A stretch of 48,362 nucleotides of DNA, from NCBI GenBank assembly GCA_020860645.1, contig JAJBTX010000098.1:1-48362 (forward strand). Reading direction: 5' to 3'. The number at the start of each line of letters is the position of its first letter. Positions within the stretch are counted from its first letter, which is position 1. Position numbers and translations under genes: made by a program. This document shows, in pieces, positions 1 through 7,218 of the stretch. This stretch comes from Lachnospiraceae bacterium. GTDB taxonomy: Bacteria; Bacillota; Clostridia; Lachnospirales; Lachnospiraceae. The notes beneath the pieces were generated by a model. That model had not been told where the DNA came from, ran no database searches, and saw only the letters and a program-made list of their open reading frames with translations.

Positions 1-74
1 TCAAGAGCACAAAACCGAGAAAAGTGGCTGATTTTACGCCTTTTCGGACGGTCTGAGGGGGGGGGACGAGATTC

Positions 75-983
75 ATGAGGGAATACGATGTCTTTTCCAT
101 CTTTCCGGAGATGCTGCGGGAGCCGCTTGCAGGGGCCGGTTTCACGCAGGGAAATCTGCAGGAGATCCGCATCCGGACGGAACGCCCGCTCATCGTGCGC
201 AGCGGCGGGCGCGAGCGGATTCTGAAGCGGCGTTTTACGGGAGCGGAGGTTGGCGAGATTCTGGCTTATCTGGGTAATTATTCGCTCTATGCCTGGGAGG
301 ATGAGATCCGGCGGGGCTTTCTCTCGCTGCCGGGCGGACATCGCGTGGGTTTGGCCGGGAAGACGGTACTGGAGGATGGCAGGGTGCGCACGCTCTCAGA
401 GGTGTCTTCCCTGAATATTCGTTTTGCGCATGAGGTGAAGGGCTGTGCCGACGCGGTACTCCCGTATCTGTGGGAGAGAGGGCGGCTGCGCCACACGCTG
501 TTTGTGTCCGCGCCGGGCAGGGGGAAGACGACGCTGCTCCGCGACTGCATCCGGCAGATTTCCGACGGGAGCGACGCGCATCCGGGAATGATGGTGGGCC
601 TGGTCGACGAGCGCTCCGAGATCGCGGGCTGCTTTCGCGGGATTCCGTGCAACGATGTCGGGCTGCGGACCGATGTGCTCGACGGCTGTCCGAAGGCGGA
701 GGGATTGATGATGCTGATACGCTCCATGGCGCCGGATGCGGTTGCGGCTGACGAGGTCGGGAGCGAAGCGGACCTGGCAGCGTTGCGGCATGCGATGAAC
801 TGCGGCTGCGTGCTGCTGGCAACTGCGCACGGGGACTCGATGGAGGAGCTGAAAAGGAAGCCGGTGCTCGGGGAGATGGTCGGCTCTGCTCTGTTTGAGC
901 GTTATGTATTTCTGGAAAATGGGAGGACGCCGGGGAATGTTGGGCAGATTCTGGACGGACAGTGCAGGAGCGTAAAATGTTGA
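75..983 (+). CDS. spoIIIAA: Stage III sporulation protein AA (SpoIIIAA), ATPase
   Basis: Predicted cytoplasmic ATPase of the SpoIIIA-SpoIIQ channel that links mother cell and forespore; it resembles secretion-type ATPases. The 302-residue protein has a Walker A loop SAPGRGKTT at about residues 145-153 and a Walker B-like VGLVDER at 174-180, followed by a conserved tail typical of the family. The first glycine of the usual Walker A (GPPG) is replaced by SAPG. A purine-rich GAGGGGGGGG tract lies just before the ATG. It is the first of eight genes in canonical order. No SigE-type promoter is evident in the 74 bases before it, so the promoter may lie outside the window. Family call is very secure. 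Confidence 0.96.
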   Translation: MREYDVFSIFPEMLREPLAGAGFTQGNLQEIRIRTERPLIVRSGGRERILKRRFTGAEVGEILAYLGNYSLYAWEDEIRRGFLSLPGGHRVGLAGKTVLEDGRVRTLSEVSSLNIRFAHEVKGCADAVLPYLWERGRLRHTLFVSAPGRGKTTLLRDCIRQISDGSDAHPGMMVGLVDERSEIAGCFRGIPCNDVGLRTDVLDGCPKAEGLMMLIRSMAPDAVAADEVGSEADLAALRHAMNCGCVLLATAHGDSMEELKRKPVLGEMVGSALFERYVFLENGRTPGNVGQILDGQCRSVKC

Positions 984-1495
984 AGTGGGTTGGGATTCTC
1001 CTGATTCTGACCGGCACCGGCGGTCTTGGCCTGCGGATGGCGAACGAGCTGGATCTGCGGATCCGGGAGCTGCAGACGCTGCAACAGATTGTTTTGCTCC
1101 TGAATGGGGAAATCCGGCATCTGCATCGTCCCCTGCCGGAGGCGTTCCGCAGTGCAGGGGAGCGGACGGGGGAGCCGTTCCGGGATTTTCTGCTGCGGAC
1201 AGCGACGGATCTGGAGCAGAGGAATGGCCGGAGTGCGCGGCTTATCTGGGAGCGGAATCTGAAAAACTGCGCGGGGGAGCTTCATCTGACGGAGCCGGAT
1301 CTGCGGGCGCTCGACGAGCTTGGCGGCATGCTGGGCTGTCTGGATGTAAAGCAGCAGCTCGGGGCGCTCGCGTATTATCAGGAAAATCTGAACCGTGCGC
1401 TCGCTGACGCCGCGGAGGACGCGAAGAACCGTAAAAAACTGTACCGCTACCTGGGCATCTTAAGCGGCGTCGCGGTCGTGATCTTTATTCTGTAG
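977..1495 (+). CDS. spoIIIAB: Stage III sporulation protein AB (SpoIIIAB)
   Basis: Mother-cell membrane protein of the SpoIIIA complex, with a GspF-like helical fold in the family. I start it at the ATG at 977, because GGAG at 967-970 gives good spacing and the ATG overlaps the spoIIIAA stop codon; a GTG at 962 is the in-frame alternative. The product is 172 residues, with a hydrophobic N-terminal segment (LKWVGILLILTGTGGLGL), a long charged helical middle and a C-terminal membrane segment ending GVAVVIFIL. That is the usual SpoIIIAB layout. Confidence 0.94.
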   Translation: MLKWVGILLILTGTGGLGLRMANELDLRIRELQTLQQIVLLLNGEIRHLHRPLPEAFRSAGERTGEPFRDFLLRTATDLEQRNGRSARLIWERNLKNCAGELHLTEPDLRALDELGGMLGCLDVKQQLGALAYYQENLNRALADAAEDAKNRKKLYRYLGILSGVAVVIFIL

Positions 1496-1507
1496 GGTGG
1501 AAAGCTT

Positions 1508-1702
1508 ATGAGCGTAACGCTGATTTTTAAAATTGCCGCGGTGGGAATCCTGGTTTCCGTGCTCTCACAGGTGCTGAAGCACAGCGGGAGGGAGGAGCAG
1601 GCGTTCCTGACGAGCCTTGCGGGGCTTCTGCTGGTACTGTTCTGGATCATTCCCTACGTCTATGAGCTTTTTGAGATGATGCAGGAGCTCTTCACTTTAT
1701 AG
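1508..1702 (+). CDS. spoIIIAC: Stage III sporulation protein AC (SpoIIIAC)
   Basis: A 64-residue, almost wholly hydrophobic protein with two predicted membrane helices (about residues 4-22 and 34-53) separated by the short charged loop KHSGREEQ. Size, sequence and position between AB and AD are typical of SpoIIIAC, a small membrane subunit of the forespore channel complex. A GGGTGGA ribosome-binding site precedes the ATG. It sits 12 bases after spoIIIAB and is very likely translationally coupled to the operon. Confidence 0.95.
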   Translation: MSVTLIFKIAAVGILVSVLSQVLKHSGREEQAFLTSLAGLLLVLFWIIPYVYELFEMMQELFTL

Positions 1703-1714
1703 GAGGTGGGACGC

Positions 1715-2092
1715 ATGATACGGGTTGCGGTACTGGGCGTCGTCGGCGTGCTGCTGGCGCAGCAGCTGAAGACCTTGAAATCGGAGCTTGCCATCTATCT
1801 CTGTCTGGGCGTCAGCCTGCTGATTTTTCTGAACCTGACCGGACAGTTGACGCTGATCAGGGACACGCTCCTGGCAATTCAGACCAGTCTGCCGCTGAAT
1901 GTCGGCTATTTGCAGACGCTGATGAAGATTATCGGGATTACATACATCGCGGAATTCGCATCGGATCTCTGCAAGGACGCGGGTTATCAGACGATCGCGG
2001 GTCAGATTCAGATGTTCGGCAAGCTGACGGTGCTGGCGGTCAGCATGCCGATTCTGTCCGCGCTGCTGGACACGATACAAAGTTTTCTGTGA
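1715..2092 (+). CDS. spoIIIAD: Stage III sporulation protein AD (SpoIIIAD)
   Basis: Hydrophobic 125-residue membrane subunit of the SpoIIIA complex, homologous to SpoIIIAC in its C-terminal part. The AGGAGG at 1701-1706 is spaced correctly for the ATG at 1715; an in-frame GTG at 1706 lies inside that site and is unlikely to be the start. Several membrane segments are visible (VAVLGVVGVLLAQQL, LAIYLCLGVSLLIFL, and a C-terminal LAVSMPILSALLDTI). The IGITYIAEFASDLCKDAG motif in the middle is characteristic of this family. Confidence 0.95.
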   Translation: MIRVAVLGVVGVLLAQQLKTLKSELAIYLCLGVSLLIFLNLTGQLTLIRDTLLAIQTSLPLNVGYLQTLMKIIGITYIAEFASDLCKDAGYQTIAGQIQMFGKLTVLAVSMPILSALLDTIQSFL

Positions 2093-2177
2093 GGGGCTGC
2101 AGGCACATGTGCCTGCGCAACAGAAAAACAAAGCGCCGGGAAGGCGGGAGTGTGGTATGAGTGGGGGAGGATGCACG

Positions 2178-3209
2178 ATGGAGGAGATTGATTACAGGGA
2201 GATTCAACAGCTTCTGGATGGACTGCTCGGGAGTGACCTTGACTTTCAGGCCATGGTGGAAAGCGGCGCGGCGGGAGAGAGCCCGCTGTCCTGGAAGCGG
2301 CTTGCTTCTCTGGTGCAGAGCGCGCTGTTCGAGGAGCTGCTCGCGCAGAAACAGCTCTGGATGCACATTCTGGTTCTTGCGTTCGCCGCGGCGCTGCTCC
2401 TTCACTTTGCGGATGTATTTCAGAACCGCAGCGTGCCGGAGATCAGCTTTTGCATGATCTATATGATTTTATTTCTGCTGCTGATCAGCTCTTTTCAGAC
2501 GAGCCTCGGGATCGCCCGGGAGGTGATGGAGGCGATGCGAAGCTTTATGACAGTACTTGCGCCGGCCTACTTTCTCGCGATGACGCTGTCCTCCTATCTC
2601 ACATCTGCAGGCGTCTACTATGAGTTTATTCTGCTGCTGATCAGCGGCGTACAGTGGCTGGCCGAATCCTTTGTCCTGCCCTGTGCCGAAATCTATGTAC
2701 TGCTTGTGCTGGTCAATCATCTGTCAAGAGAGAAGCGGCTCGGACAGTTCGCGGGACTCGTATCGATGGCGGCGGACTGGAGCCTGAAGGCGGCGCTTGC
2801 CCTTGTCTGCGGTTTTCATATGATACAGAGCCTGCTTTCCCCGGCAGCGGACTCTTTTCGAAATCAGGCTCTTGGAAGAGGAATCGGCATGGTCCCCGGC
2901 ATCGGCAGTGTGGGCAGCGGCGTGACGGATCTGGTGCTCGGCTCAGCGGTACTGATCAAAAACGGGATTGGTGCGGCGGCACTGGTTGTCCTGATTCTGC
3001 TCTGCCTGATCCCGCTCGTCAAACTGGCGGTGATCATGGCGGTATACTATCTGCTCGCGGCGGTGCTGCAGCCGGTGTCGGACGAGCGGATCGTAGGCTG
3101 CCTGAGCGGTATGGGAAACGGCGTGCGCCTGCTTTTCCGTGCGGTCTTTACCGTGCTTGCGCTGTTTTTCCTTTCAATCGCGCTGATGACGGCGCTGACG
3201 GGAGGATGA
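2178..3209 (+). CDS. spoIIIAE: Stage III sporulation protein AE (SpoIIIAE)
   Basis: Large polytopic membrane subunit of the SpoIIIA complex, in a family with transporter-like topology. Upstream in-frame starts exist at 2109 (GTG) and 2157 (ATG), but GGGGGAGG at 2163-2170 is best placed for the ATG at 2178, giving 343 residues. A soluble N-terminal stretch is followed by a run of hydrophobic helices. The glycine-rich segment GRGIGMVPGIGSVGSGVTDL in the second half is typical of SpoIIIAE. No cleavable signal peptide is obvious with this start. Confidence 0.93.
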   Translation: MEEIDYREIQQLLDGLLGSDLDFQAMVESGAAGESPLSWKRLASLVQSALFEELLAQKQLWMHILVLAFAAALLLHFADVFQNRSVPEISFCMIYMILFLLLISSFQTSLGIAREVMEAMRSFMTVLAPAYFLAMTLSSYLTSAGVYYEFILLLISGVQWLAESFVLPCAEIYVLLVLVNHLSREKRLGQFAGLVSMAADWSLKAALALVCGFHMIQSLLSPAADSFRNQALGRGIGMVPGIGSVGSGVTDLVLGSAVLIKNGIGAAALVVLILLCLIPLVKLAVIMAVYYLLAAVLQPVSDERIVGCLSGMGNGVRLLFRAVFTVLALFFLSIALMTALTGG

Positions 3210-3213
3210 AGAG

Positions 3214-3447
3214 ATGGAGGGAATACTGGAGATGGTCCGGGCGGTCGCGGTTTTCTATCTGCTTGAGCAGATCGTGCTCTATCTTCTGCCCGGACGCAGT
3301 TATGAAAAGTATGTGCGGTTTTATCTCGGCCTGCTGCTGGTGCTGCTCCTGCTGCGGCCGGTTTTTGAAATCGCGGGCCTCGCGGAGCAGCTGGACGCGG
3401 AGGCGCTGGTCGAACAGCTGGAGCAGGAGGTGGAGGAAAACCGGTGA
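3214..3447 (+). CDS. spoIIIAF: Short stage III sporulation protein AF (SpoIIIAF)
   Basis: A 77-residue protein in the SpoIIIAF position of the operon. It shows two hydrophobic segments (about 6-25 and 36-52) with the linker LPGRSYEKYVRFYLGL, which matches the start of SpoIIIAF. The B. subtilis protein is about 200 residues and has a soluble domain after the membrane part; here the chain stops after a short coiled acidic tail. The stop codon overlaps the GTG of spoIIIAG (GTGA), so the short form looks genuine and not a frameshift. See findings. Confidence 0.85.
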   Translation: MEGILEMVRAVAVFYLLEQIVLYLLPGRSYEKYVRFYLGLLLVLLLLRPVFEIAGLAEQLDAEALVEQLEQEVEENR

Positions 3448-3977
3448 ACAAAGAAAAATGGGAAAAATGGAAGAAGAAATACTGGCCGCCGCGGAAGGAT
3501 CAGCTGCTGATTCTGGCGCTTCTGGGGCTTTTGCTGGCGGTGATCGCGGTTCCGGTACCGAAGGCGGGCAGGGAGGCGGGCGAGGCAACGGTGGCGGCTT
3601 CTGAAGAGCCGGAGGAGACGGTGGAGGATTATGAGAGCCGGATGGAGCGAAAGCTGGAGGAGCTGCTCTCGCAGGTCGAGGGGATCGGCGAGGTGCATGT
3701 CATGCTGACATTTGCGGACAGCGGGCAAAAGCAGGTCGAGAAGGACGTCAGCGTCTCGGAGAATTCGACGCAGGAGGAGACAGTCTACGAGGAACAGGGC
3801 AGCAGCGTGCGCACACCCTATGTGAGCTCTGAGACGAATCCACAGGTGGAGGGCGTCCTCATCGTCGCCGGGGGCGGCGGCAACGGCGATGTAAAAGCGG
3901 ATATCATCGACGCCGTGCAGGCATTATTTGGTATTGAGGCACATAAAATTAAAATCATGAAGTATGGAGGCGATTAA
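3444..3977 (+). CDS. spoIIIAG: Stage III sporulation protein AG (SpoIIIAG)
   Basis: Forms a large ring in the intermembrane space between mother cell and forespore, according to work on the family. The 177-residue chain has one N-terminal membrane anchor (LLILALLGLLLAVIAVPV, about 24-41) and a soluble domain with the ring-building motif YESRMERKLEELLSQVEGIG followed by VHVMLTFADSG. The C-terminal GVLIVAGGGGNGDVKADI is also typical. The GTG start overlaps the spoIIIAF stop codon, implying coupled translation. Confidence 0.95.
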   Translation: MNKEKWEKWKKKYWPPRKDQLLILALLGLLLAVIAVPVPKAGREAGEATVAASEEPEETVEDYESRMERKLEELLSQVEGIGEVHVMLTFADSGQKQVEKDVSVSENSTQEETVYEEQGSSVRTPYVSSETNPQVEGVLIVAGGGGNGDVKADIIDAVQALFGIEAHKIKIMKYGGD

Positions 3978-4709
3978 GTGAAAGCAAAGCAGCCGTTAAA
4001 GAAACCCGTGATAAAGAAGCCCGTATTCAAAAAGAATCAGATCATCATTACGGCGCTGGCGGCCATGATTGCGGTCGCCGGTTATCTGAATTATTCCGGC
4101 GCCAGCCTGGACGCGTCGCTCCTGAGCGCAAACAGCGAGGCGGTCGAGGAGGATACCGATCTGGCGCTGGACATCTCTGCGGAGGACAGCTATGCTGCGA
4201 GCGGGGAAACGGACATCGCGGATCTGGAAGGAGAGTATACGGAGGAGATCGCCAGCCTTGACGAGGACTATGAAAGCAGCGCCGCTGCGGAGACTGACAA
4301 TGATGTGGAGACGGCGTCTGCCGGGGAGACCGTTCTCGTGACGGGCACGGTGGGCGTCGGCATTGTCTCCGAGGCGAAGGTGACGAGGGAGCAGACCCGT
4401 TCAAAGAATAAAGAAATTCTGATGGAACTGATCGAGAGCACGTCGGTCACAGACGAGCAGAAGCAGAGTGCCATCGAAGCGATGGTGAGCATGACGGACG
4501 TGGCAGAGCGGGAGCTTGCAGCGGAGACGCTGCTGATGGCGCAGGGCTTCGATGAGGCCGTCGTGAGCATCACGGATAACAGCGCGGATGTGGTGGTCAG
4601 CAGTACGCAGGTCAGCGACGCGGAGCGCGCCCAGATCGAGGACATCGTCAAGCGCAAGACGGGAATCGAGGCCGCGAATATTACGATTACACCGGTGACG
4701 TCGGAATGA
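3978..4709 (+). CDS. spoIIIAH: Stage III sporulation protein AH (SpoIIIAH)
   Basis: Mother-cell partner of the forespore protein SpoIIQ; together they hold the two membranes in contact. The 243-residue protein has a basic N terminus (KKPVIKKPVFKKN), one membrane anchor (IIITALAAMIAVAGYL), a long acidic low-complexity linker (about 45-115), and a C-terminal ring-building domain including the stretch TSVTDEQKQSAIEAMVSMTD and the final IKTGIEAANITIT-like strand. The GTG start abuts the spoIIIAG stop. It is the last gene of the operon. Confidence 0.95.
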   Translation: MKAKQPLKKPVIKKPVFKKNQIIITALAAMIAVAGYLNYSGASLDASLLSANSEAVEEDTDLALDISAEDSYAASGETDIADLEGEYTEEIASLDEDYESSAAAETDNDVETASAGETVLVTGTVGVGIVSEAKVTREQTRSKNKEILMELIESTSVTDEQKQSAIEAMVSMTDVAERELAAETLLMAQGFDEAVVSITDNSADVVVSSTQVSDAERAQIEDIVKRKTGIEAANITITPVTSE

Positions 4710-4755
4710 GTGATATCCGCAGCCTGTATGGGAAAGGCTGCGGATATCACATTTT
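4710..4755 (+). terminator. Rho-independent terminator of the spoIIIA operon, overlapping the lysR stop codon
   Basis: A perfect 15-bp inverted repeat: left arm 4710-4724 (GTGATATCCGCAGCC) and right arm 4736-4750, with an 11-base loop, followed by ATTTTGT. The right arm contains the stop codon of the convergent regulator gene (TGA read on the minus strand at 4749-4747), so the two transcription units share this structure. The T-run is short; termination on the minus strand is less certain because no T-run follows there. Confidence 0.8.
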
Positions 4756-5651
4756 GTAAAAATCAAGATTTTTTTTGAGAAAAGAGACAAAGGTTGAAGT
4801 CGCCCTTGTAGAGTTGTGAAGATAGATTAGATTAATATCCACCCACACGGCAGGCTCCAGTGTGCGGTAAATGAGATCCTGACTGGAAAGCGATTCTTTA
4901 TCCTCCGGGATAGACGCTTTTTTCATCAGCAGGCCAATTCCGCCGCCATTCTGAATTGTGGCGCGGAAATTCGGCCCGCTTGGTACGGTCATAGGTACAT
5001 GCGGCCGGAAATTGTGTGCCTGGCACAGCTGGATACAGAGACGATGCATCGGAGTTCCCTTCGACATAAATACCAGTTTCTCATCCTGAAGTCTTTCCAG
5101 AGAAGTTTGGCTTTCCTTTGCAATGGATGATTTTGAGGTATTACAGCAATCATACGATCTCTGGTAATGGTGAGCCGCTCAAAACGCGGATCAGGAAGAT
5201 AGTGTGACTCCGCAATCATACCAATGTCGCACAGGTTGCCCAGAAGCATGGAACTGATATCAGAATATGCAGTCAGGATATTGATTTCTATATGAGGATT
5301 TTTTTCCTGGAACATCTGAGTTAGTTCATGGAGATTGATGTATTCGTCAATAACTGGCATTGTGGCCATGTTGAGCTGCGTATGTTCTTGGTGTAAAACC
5401 TCTCGAATCGTGCCCTGTATTTCTGCCTGTAGTGATTCGGCCTGTTCTGCGTATGGCAAGAGCGCTTTTCCGAGTGCAGTCAGTTTGATACTTCTTGTGG
5501 AGCGTATGAACAATGCGCCTCCTATTTCTTCTTCCAGTTTTCTGAGGTGTCTTGAGATAGTAGCTTCCGTCGTATACAGCTGGTCGGCGGCGCGTGTGAA
5601 ATTCCCTGTCTGCGCAATGGTCAGGAATTCTTTTAGTGCGGTAAAATCCAT
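4747..5651 (-). pseudogene. LysR-type transcriptional regulator, interrupted by one frameshift
   Basis: The first part reads from the ATG at 5651 (MDFTALKEFLTIAQTGNFTRAA), with the winged helix-turn-helix of LysR regulators and the recognition helix TTEATISRHLRKLEEEIG, into the ligand-binding domain up to about PQNHPL. The remainder (KESQTSLERLQDEKLVFMSKG and on to the end) is in a different frame. Re-joining the frames near 5117-5123, as if one base were missing in the minus-strand CCATTGCAAAGG, gives a 301-residue protein, the normal length for the family. It faces the PTS operon across a shared regulatory region and would be its likely activator. Either a recent inactivating mutation or a sequencing error. 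Confidence 0.88.
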
Positions 5652-5681
5652 GATACCATTCCCCTGTTTATTGATAATCTG

Positions 5682-5710
5682 ATTATACACCCGGACTTGT
5701 ATTAATGCAA
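5682..5710 (-). promoter_or_regulatory. Predicted SigA promoter of the lysR gene
   Basis: Read on the minus strand: TTGCAT at 5710-5705, a 17-base spacer, and a perfect TATAAT at 5687-5682. Transcription would begin about 25 bases before the ATG at 5651. The -35 box lies inside the putative LysR operator at 5697-5724, which suggests negative autoregulation. Confidence 0.7.
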
Positions 5711-5724
5711 GAATTGTATTAATA
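5697..5724. promoter_or_regulatory. Putative LysR-type operator in the divergent intergenic region
   Basis: TATTAAT at 5700-5706 and ATTAATA at 5718-5724 form a perfect 7-base dyad around an 11-base spacer, the spacing of the T-N11-A motif used by LysR-type regulators. The same area has a direct repeat TTGTATTAAT at 5697-5706 and 5714-5723. The centre is about 63 bases upstream of the predicted start of PTS transcription and overlaps the lysR -35 box. Confidence 0.65.
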
Positions 5725-5739
5725 AGGCCCGATTATGAT

Positions 5740-5768
5740 TTGCTTGCATTGCGCATTTAGTTCATAAT
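5740..5768 (+). promoter_or_regulatory. Predicted promoter of the PTS operon
   Basis: TTGCTT at 5740-5745, a 17-base spacer, and CATAAT at 5763-5768. The -35 box is weak, as expected for a promoter that depends on an activator. No sigma-54 element (TGGC-N8-TTGC type) was found, although many mannose-family PTS operons use one. Confidence 0.5.
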
Positions 5769-5843
5769 ATTCAGTAAATAAAGAAACTTTATTGGGCATT
5801 TGGCCGTTAACCGCCGAACCGGGCCCGCCTGACAGGAGTAAAT

Positions 5844-6266
5844 ATGCACATAGAGAATCTGACTTTTGAAAAAGAGGCCAATTTACCGGCTATTCTGCTC
5901 ATGTCTCATGGCCCGATCTGCAATGCCATGCTCGAGTCCGCGGCAATGCTGAGTGAAGACCTGGAAGAGATTTATGCACTGCCTTTCACGGATGACATGG
6001 ATCTTGTAGAGTACACTGACAAGGCAGAGGAAATATATAACAACGCGCCGAAGGGATCGATTGTCCTGTTTGACTTATTTGGTGGCACGCCCTGTATTCA
6101 GATGACAATGCGTTACGGAGATATCGGATTGCACGGGCTTTCCGGACTCAATTTGCCGATGCTGCTCGATGCGGTGAGCTTTCGCCGCATGATGCGGGGA
6201 AAGGAGCTGATCGAGGCTCTGAAAGAATCGACACGAAAGAGCATTGTCAGCGCTGACATTTTGTGA
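5844..6266 (+). CDS. PTS mannose/fructose/sorbose-family EIIA component (first copy)
   Basis: Cytoplasmic phosphocarrier that takes phosphate from HPr and passes it to EIIB. The 140-residue protein has the family's phosphorylated histidine at His22 in LLMSHGPICNAML and the conserved LFDLFGGTPC strand-loop in the middle. AGGAG at 5834-5838 supports the ATG. It is the first gene of the locus; a second, divergent EIIA closes the same locus at 12369. The N-terminal 15 residues before the first strand are longer than in the second copy. Confidence 0.92.
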   Translation: MHIENLTFEKEANLPAILLMSHGPICNAMLESAAMLSEDLEEIYALPFTDDMDLVEYTDKAEEIYNNAPKGSIVLFDLFGGTPCIQMTMRYGDIGLHGLSGLNLPMLLDAVSFRRMMRGKELIEALKESTRKSIVSADIL

Positions 6267-6330
6267 ATGATTATTCCGGATGTACCCGGGCATCTGAAAT
6301 AATAGATACTCTTGAAGGAGGAACAGAATA

Positions 6331-7188
6331 ATGATTGTAAACACAATAGGAATGCTCAGACACGCGAAGGAGAACAATTATGCTGTGTGTTCTCCGAATA
6401 TTTTCACTCTTGAGGAAGGCATCGCCTGCATCCAAGCGGGAGAAGAGCTTGGGGCGCCTGTCCTCATTGACATGGGCCGTATCAGCGAAGAATCTTATAC
6501 GCTGGAAACCCGTCGCCCATTAGTCAATCTGATGCATGCGCTGGAGCCGTATGCGATGGAGGCAAAGGTTCCGATTGCGTTCCAGCATGACCATGGCCCG
6601 ACCTTTGGCTCCGCAATGGCCTGCATCGCAGCCGGATTTACTTCCATCATGGTTGACCGCAGCGAGCTTCCTTATGAGGAGAACGTGGCACAGGTGGCGG
6701 AGCTGGTAAAGATTGCGCATTCGTGCGGCGTCAGTGTGGAGAGTGAGATTGGTCATGTGGGTCTTGGTACAAACTACACGATTGACGGAGTGAGCAATCT
6801 CACAGAACCGGACATGGCGCGGGATTTTGTGGAGCGTACAGGTGTGGACGCCCTGGCAATCGCGGTAGGTACTGCGCACGGACACTATAAAGGGACGCCG
6901 CATATTAATTTTGACATCATTGATGCATGCCTTAAGGAAGTGGATGTGCCGCTTGTCCTTCATGGTGGAAGTTTTTCCGGCGATGAACTTCTGGAGCGTG
7001 CCGCGCACAGCGGAATGAGCAAGATCAATATTGCGACTGAACTTGGGAAGTCGGGCGTAGATCGCGTAAAATATGAGATCGAGACAAACAATATCAAGCC
7101 GTTGTTCTATCGTAACTATTACCATGAGGGATTCAAACAGAAAGTGATGCATTATATGAAGCTCTTTGGGGCGGCAGGACGTTATTAA
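6331..7188 (+). CDS. Class II (zinc) fructose/tagatose-bisphosphate aldolase family protein
   Basis: Probably cleaves a phosphorylated ketose or related acid into two three-carbon (or similar) pieces. The 285-residue protein has the catalytic and zinc-binding HDHG at 86-89 (Asp87, His88), TAHGHYKG with a zinc His at 183, and VLHGGS with a zinc His at 211, then KINIATEL. Two signature positions differ from ordinary FbaA/GatY/KbaY proteins: DRS at 109-111 where DGS is usual, and HGGS where HGAS is common. AAGGAGG precedes the ATG. With a sugar PTS around it, it is likely catabolic. The true substrate cannot be read from the sequence. Confidence 0.9.
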   Translation: MIVNTIGMLRHAKENNYAVCSPNIFTLEEGIACIQAGEELGAPVLIDMGRISEESYTLETRRPLVNLMHALEPYAMEAKVPIAFQHDHGPTFGSAMACIAAGFTSIMVDRSELPYEENVAQVAELVKIAHSCGVSVESEIGHVGLGTNYTIDGVSNLTEPDMARDFVERTGVDALAIAVGTAHGHYKGTPHINFDIIDACLKEVDVPLVLHGGSFSGDELLERAAHSGMSKINIATELGKSGVDRVKYEIETNNIKPLFYRNYYHEGFKQKVMHYMKLFGAAGRY

Positions 7189-7218
7189 ATCAAGGGACAA
7201 AAGGAGGGACAAAGAAAA

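Noticed and set aside
4747..5067. A separate small gene downstream of the LysR gene
   Set aside because: Its product continues the LysR ligand-binding domain exactly when one base is restored, so it is the second half of the same gene.
5752..5843. A sigma-54 promoter for the PTS operon
   Set aside because: No GG-N10-GC pair with the required TGGC and TTGC context was found, and no LevR-type activator gene is present; a LysR gene and SigA-like boxes explain the region better.
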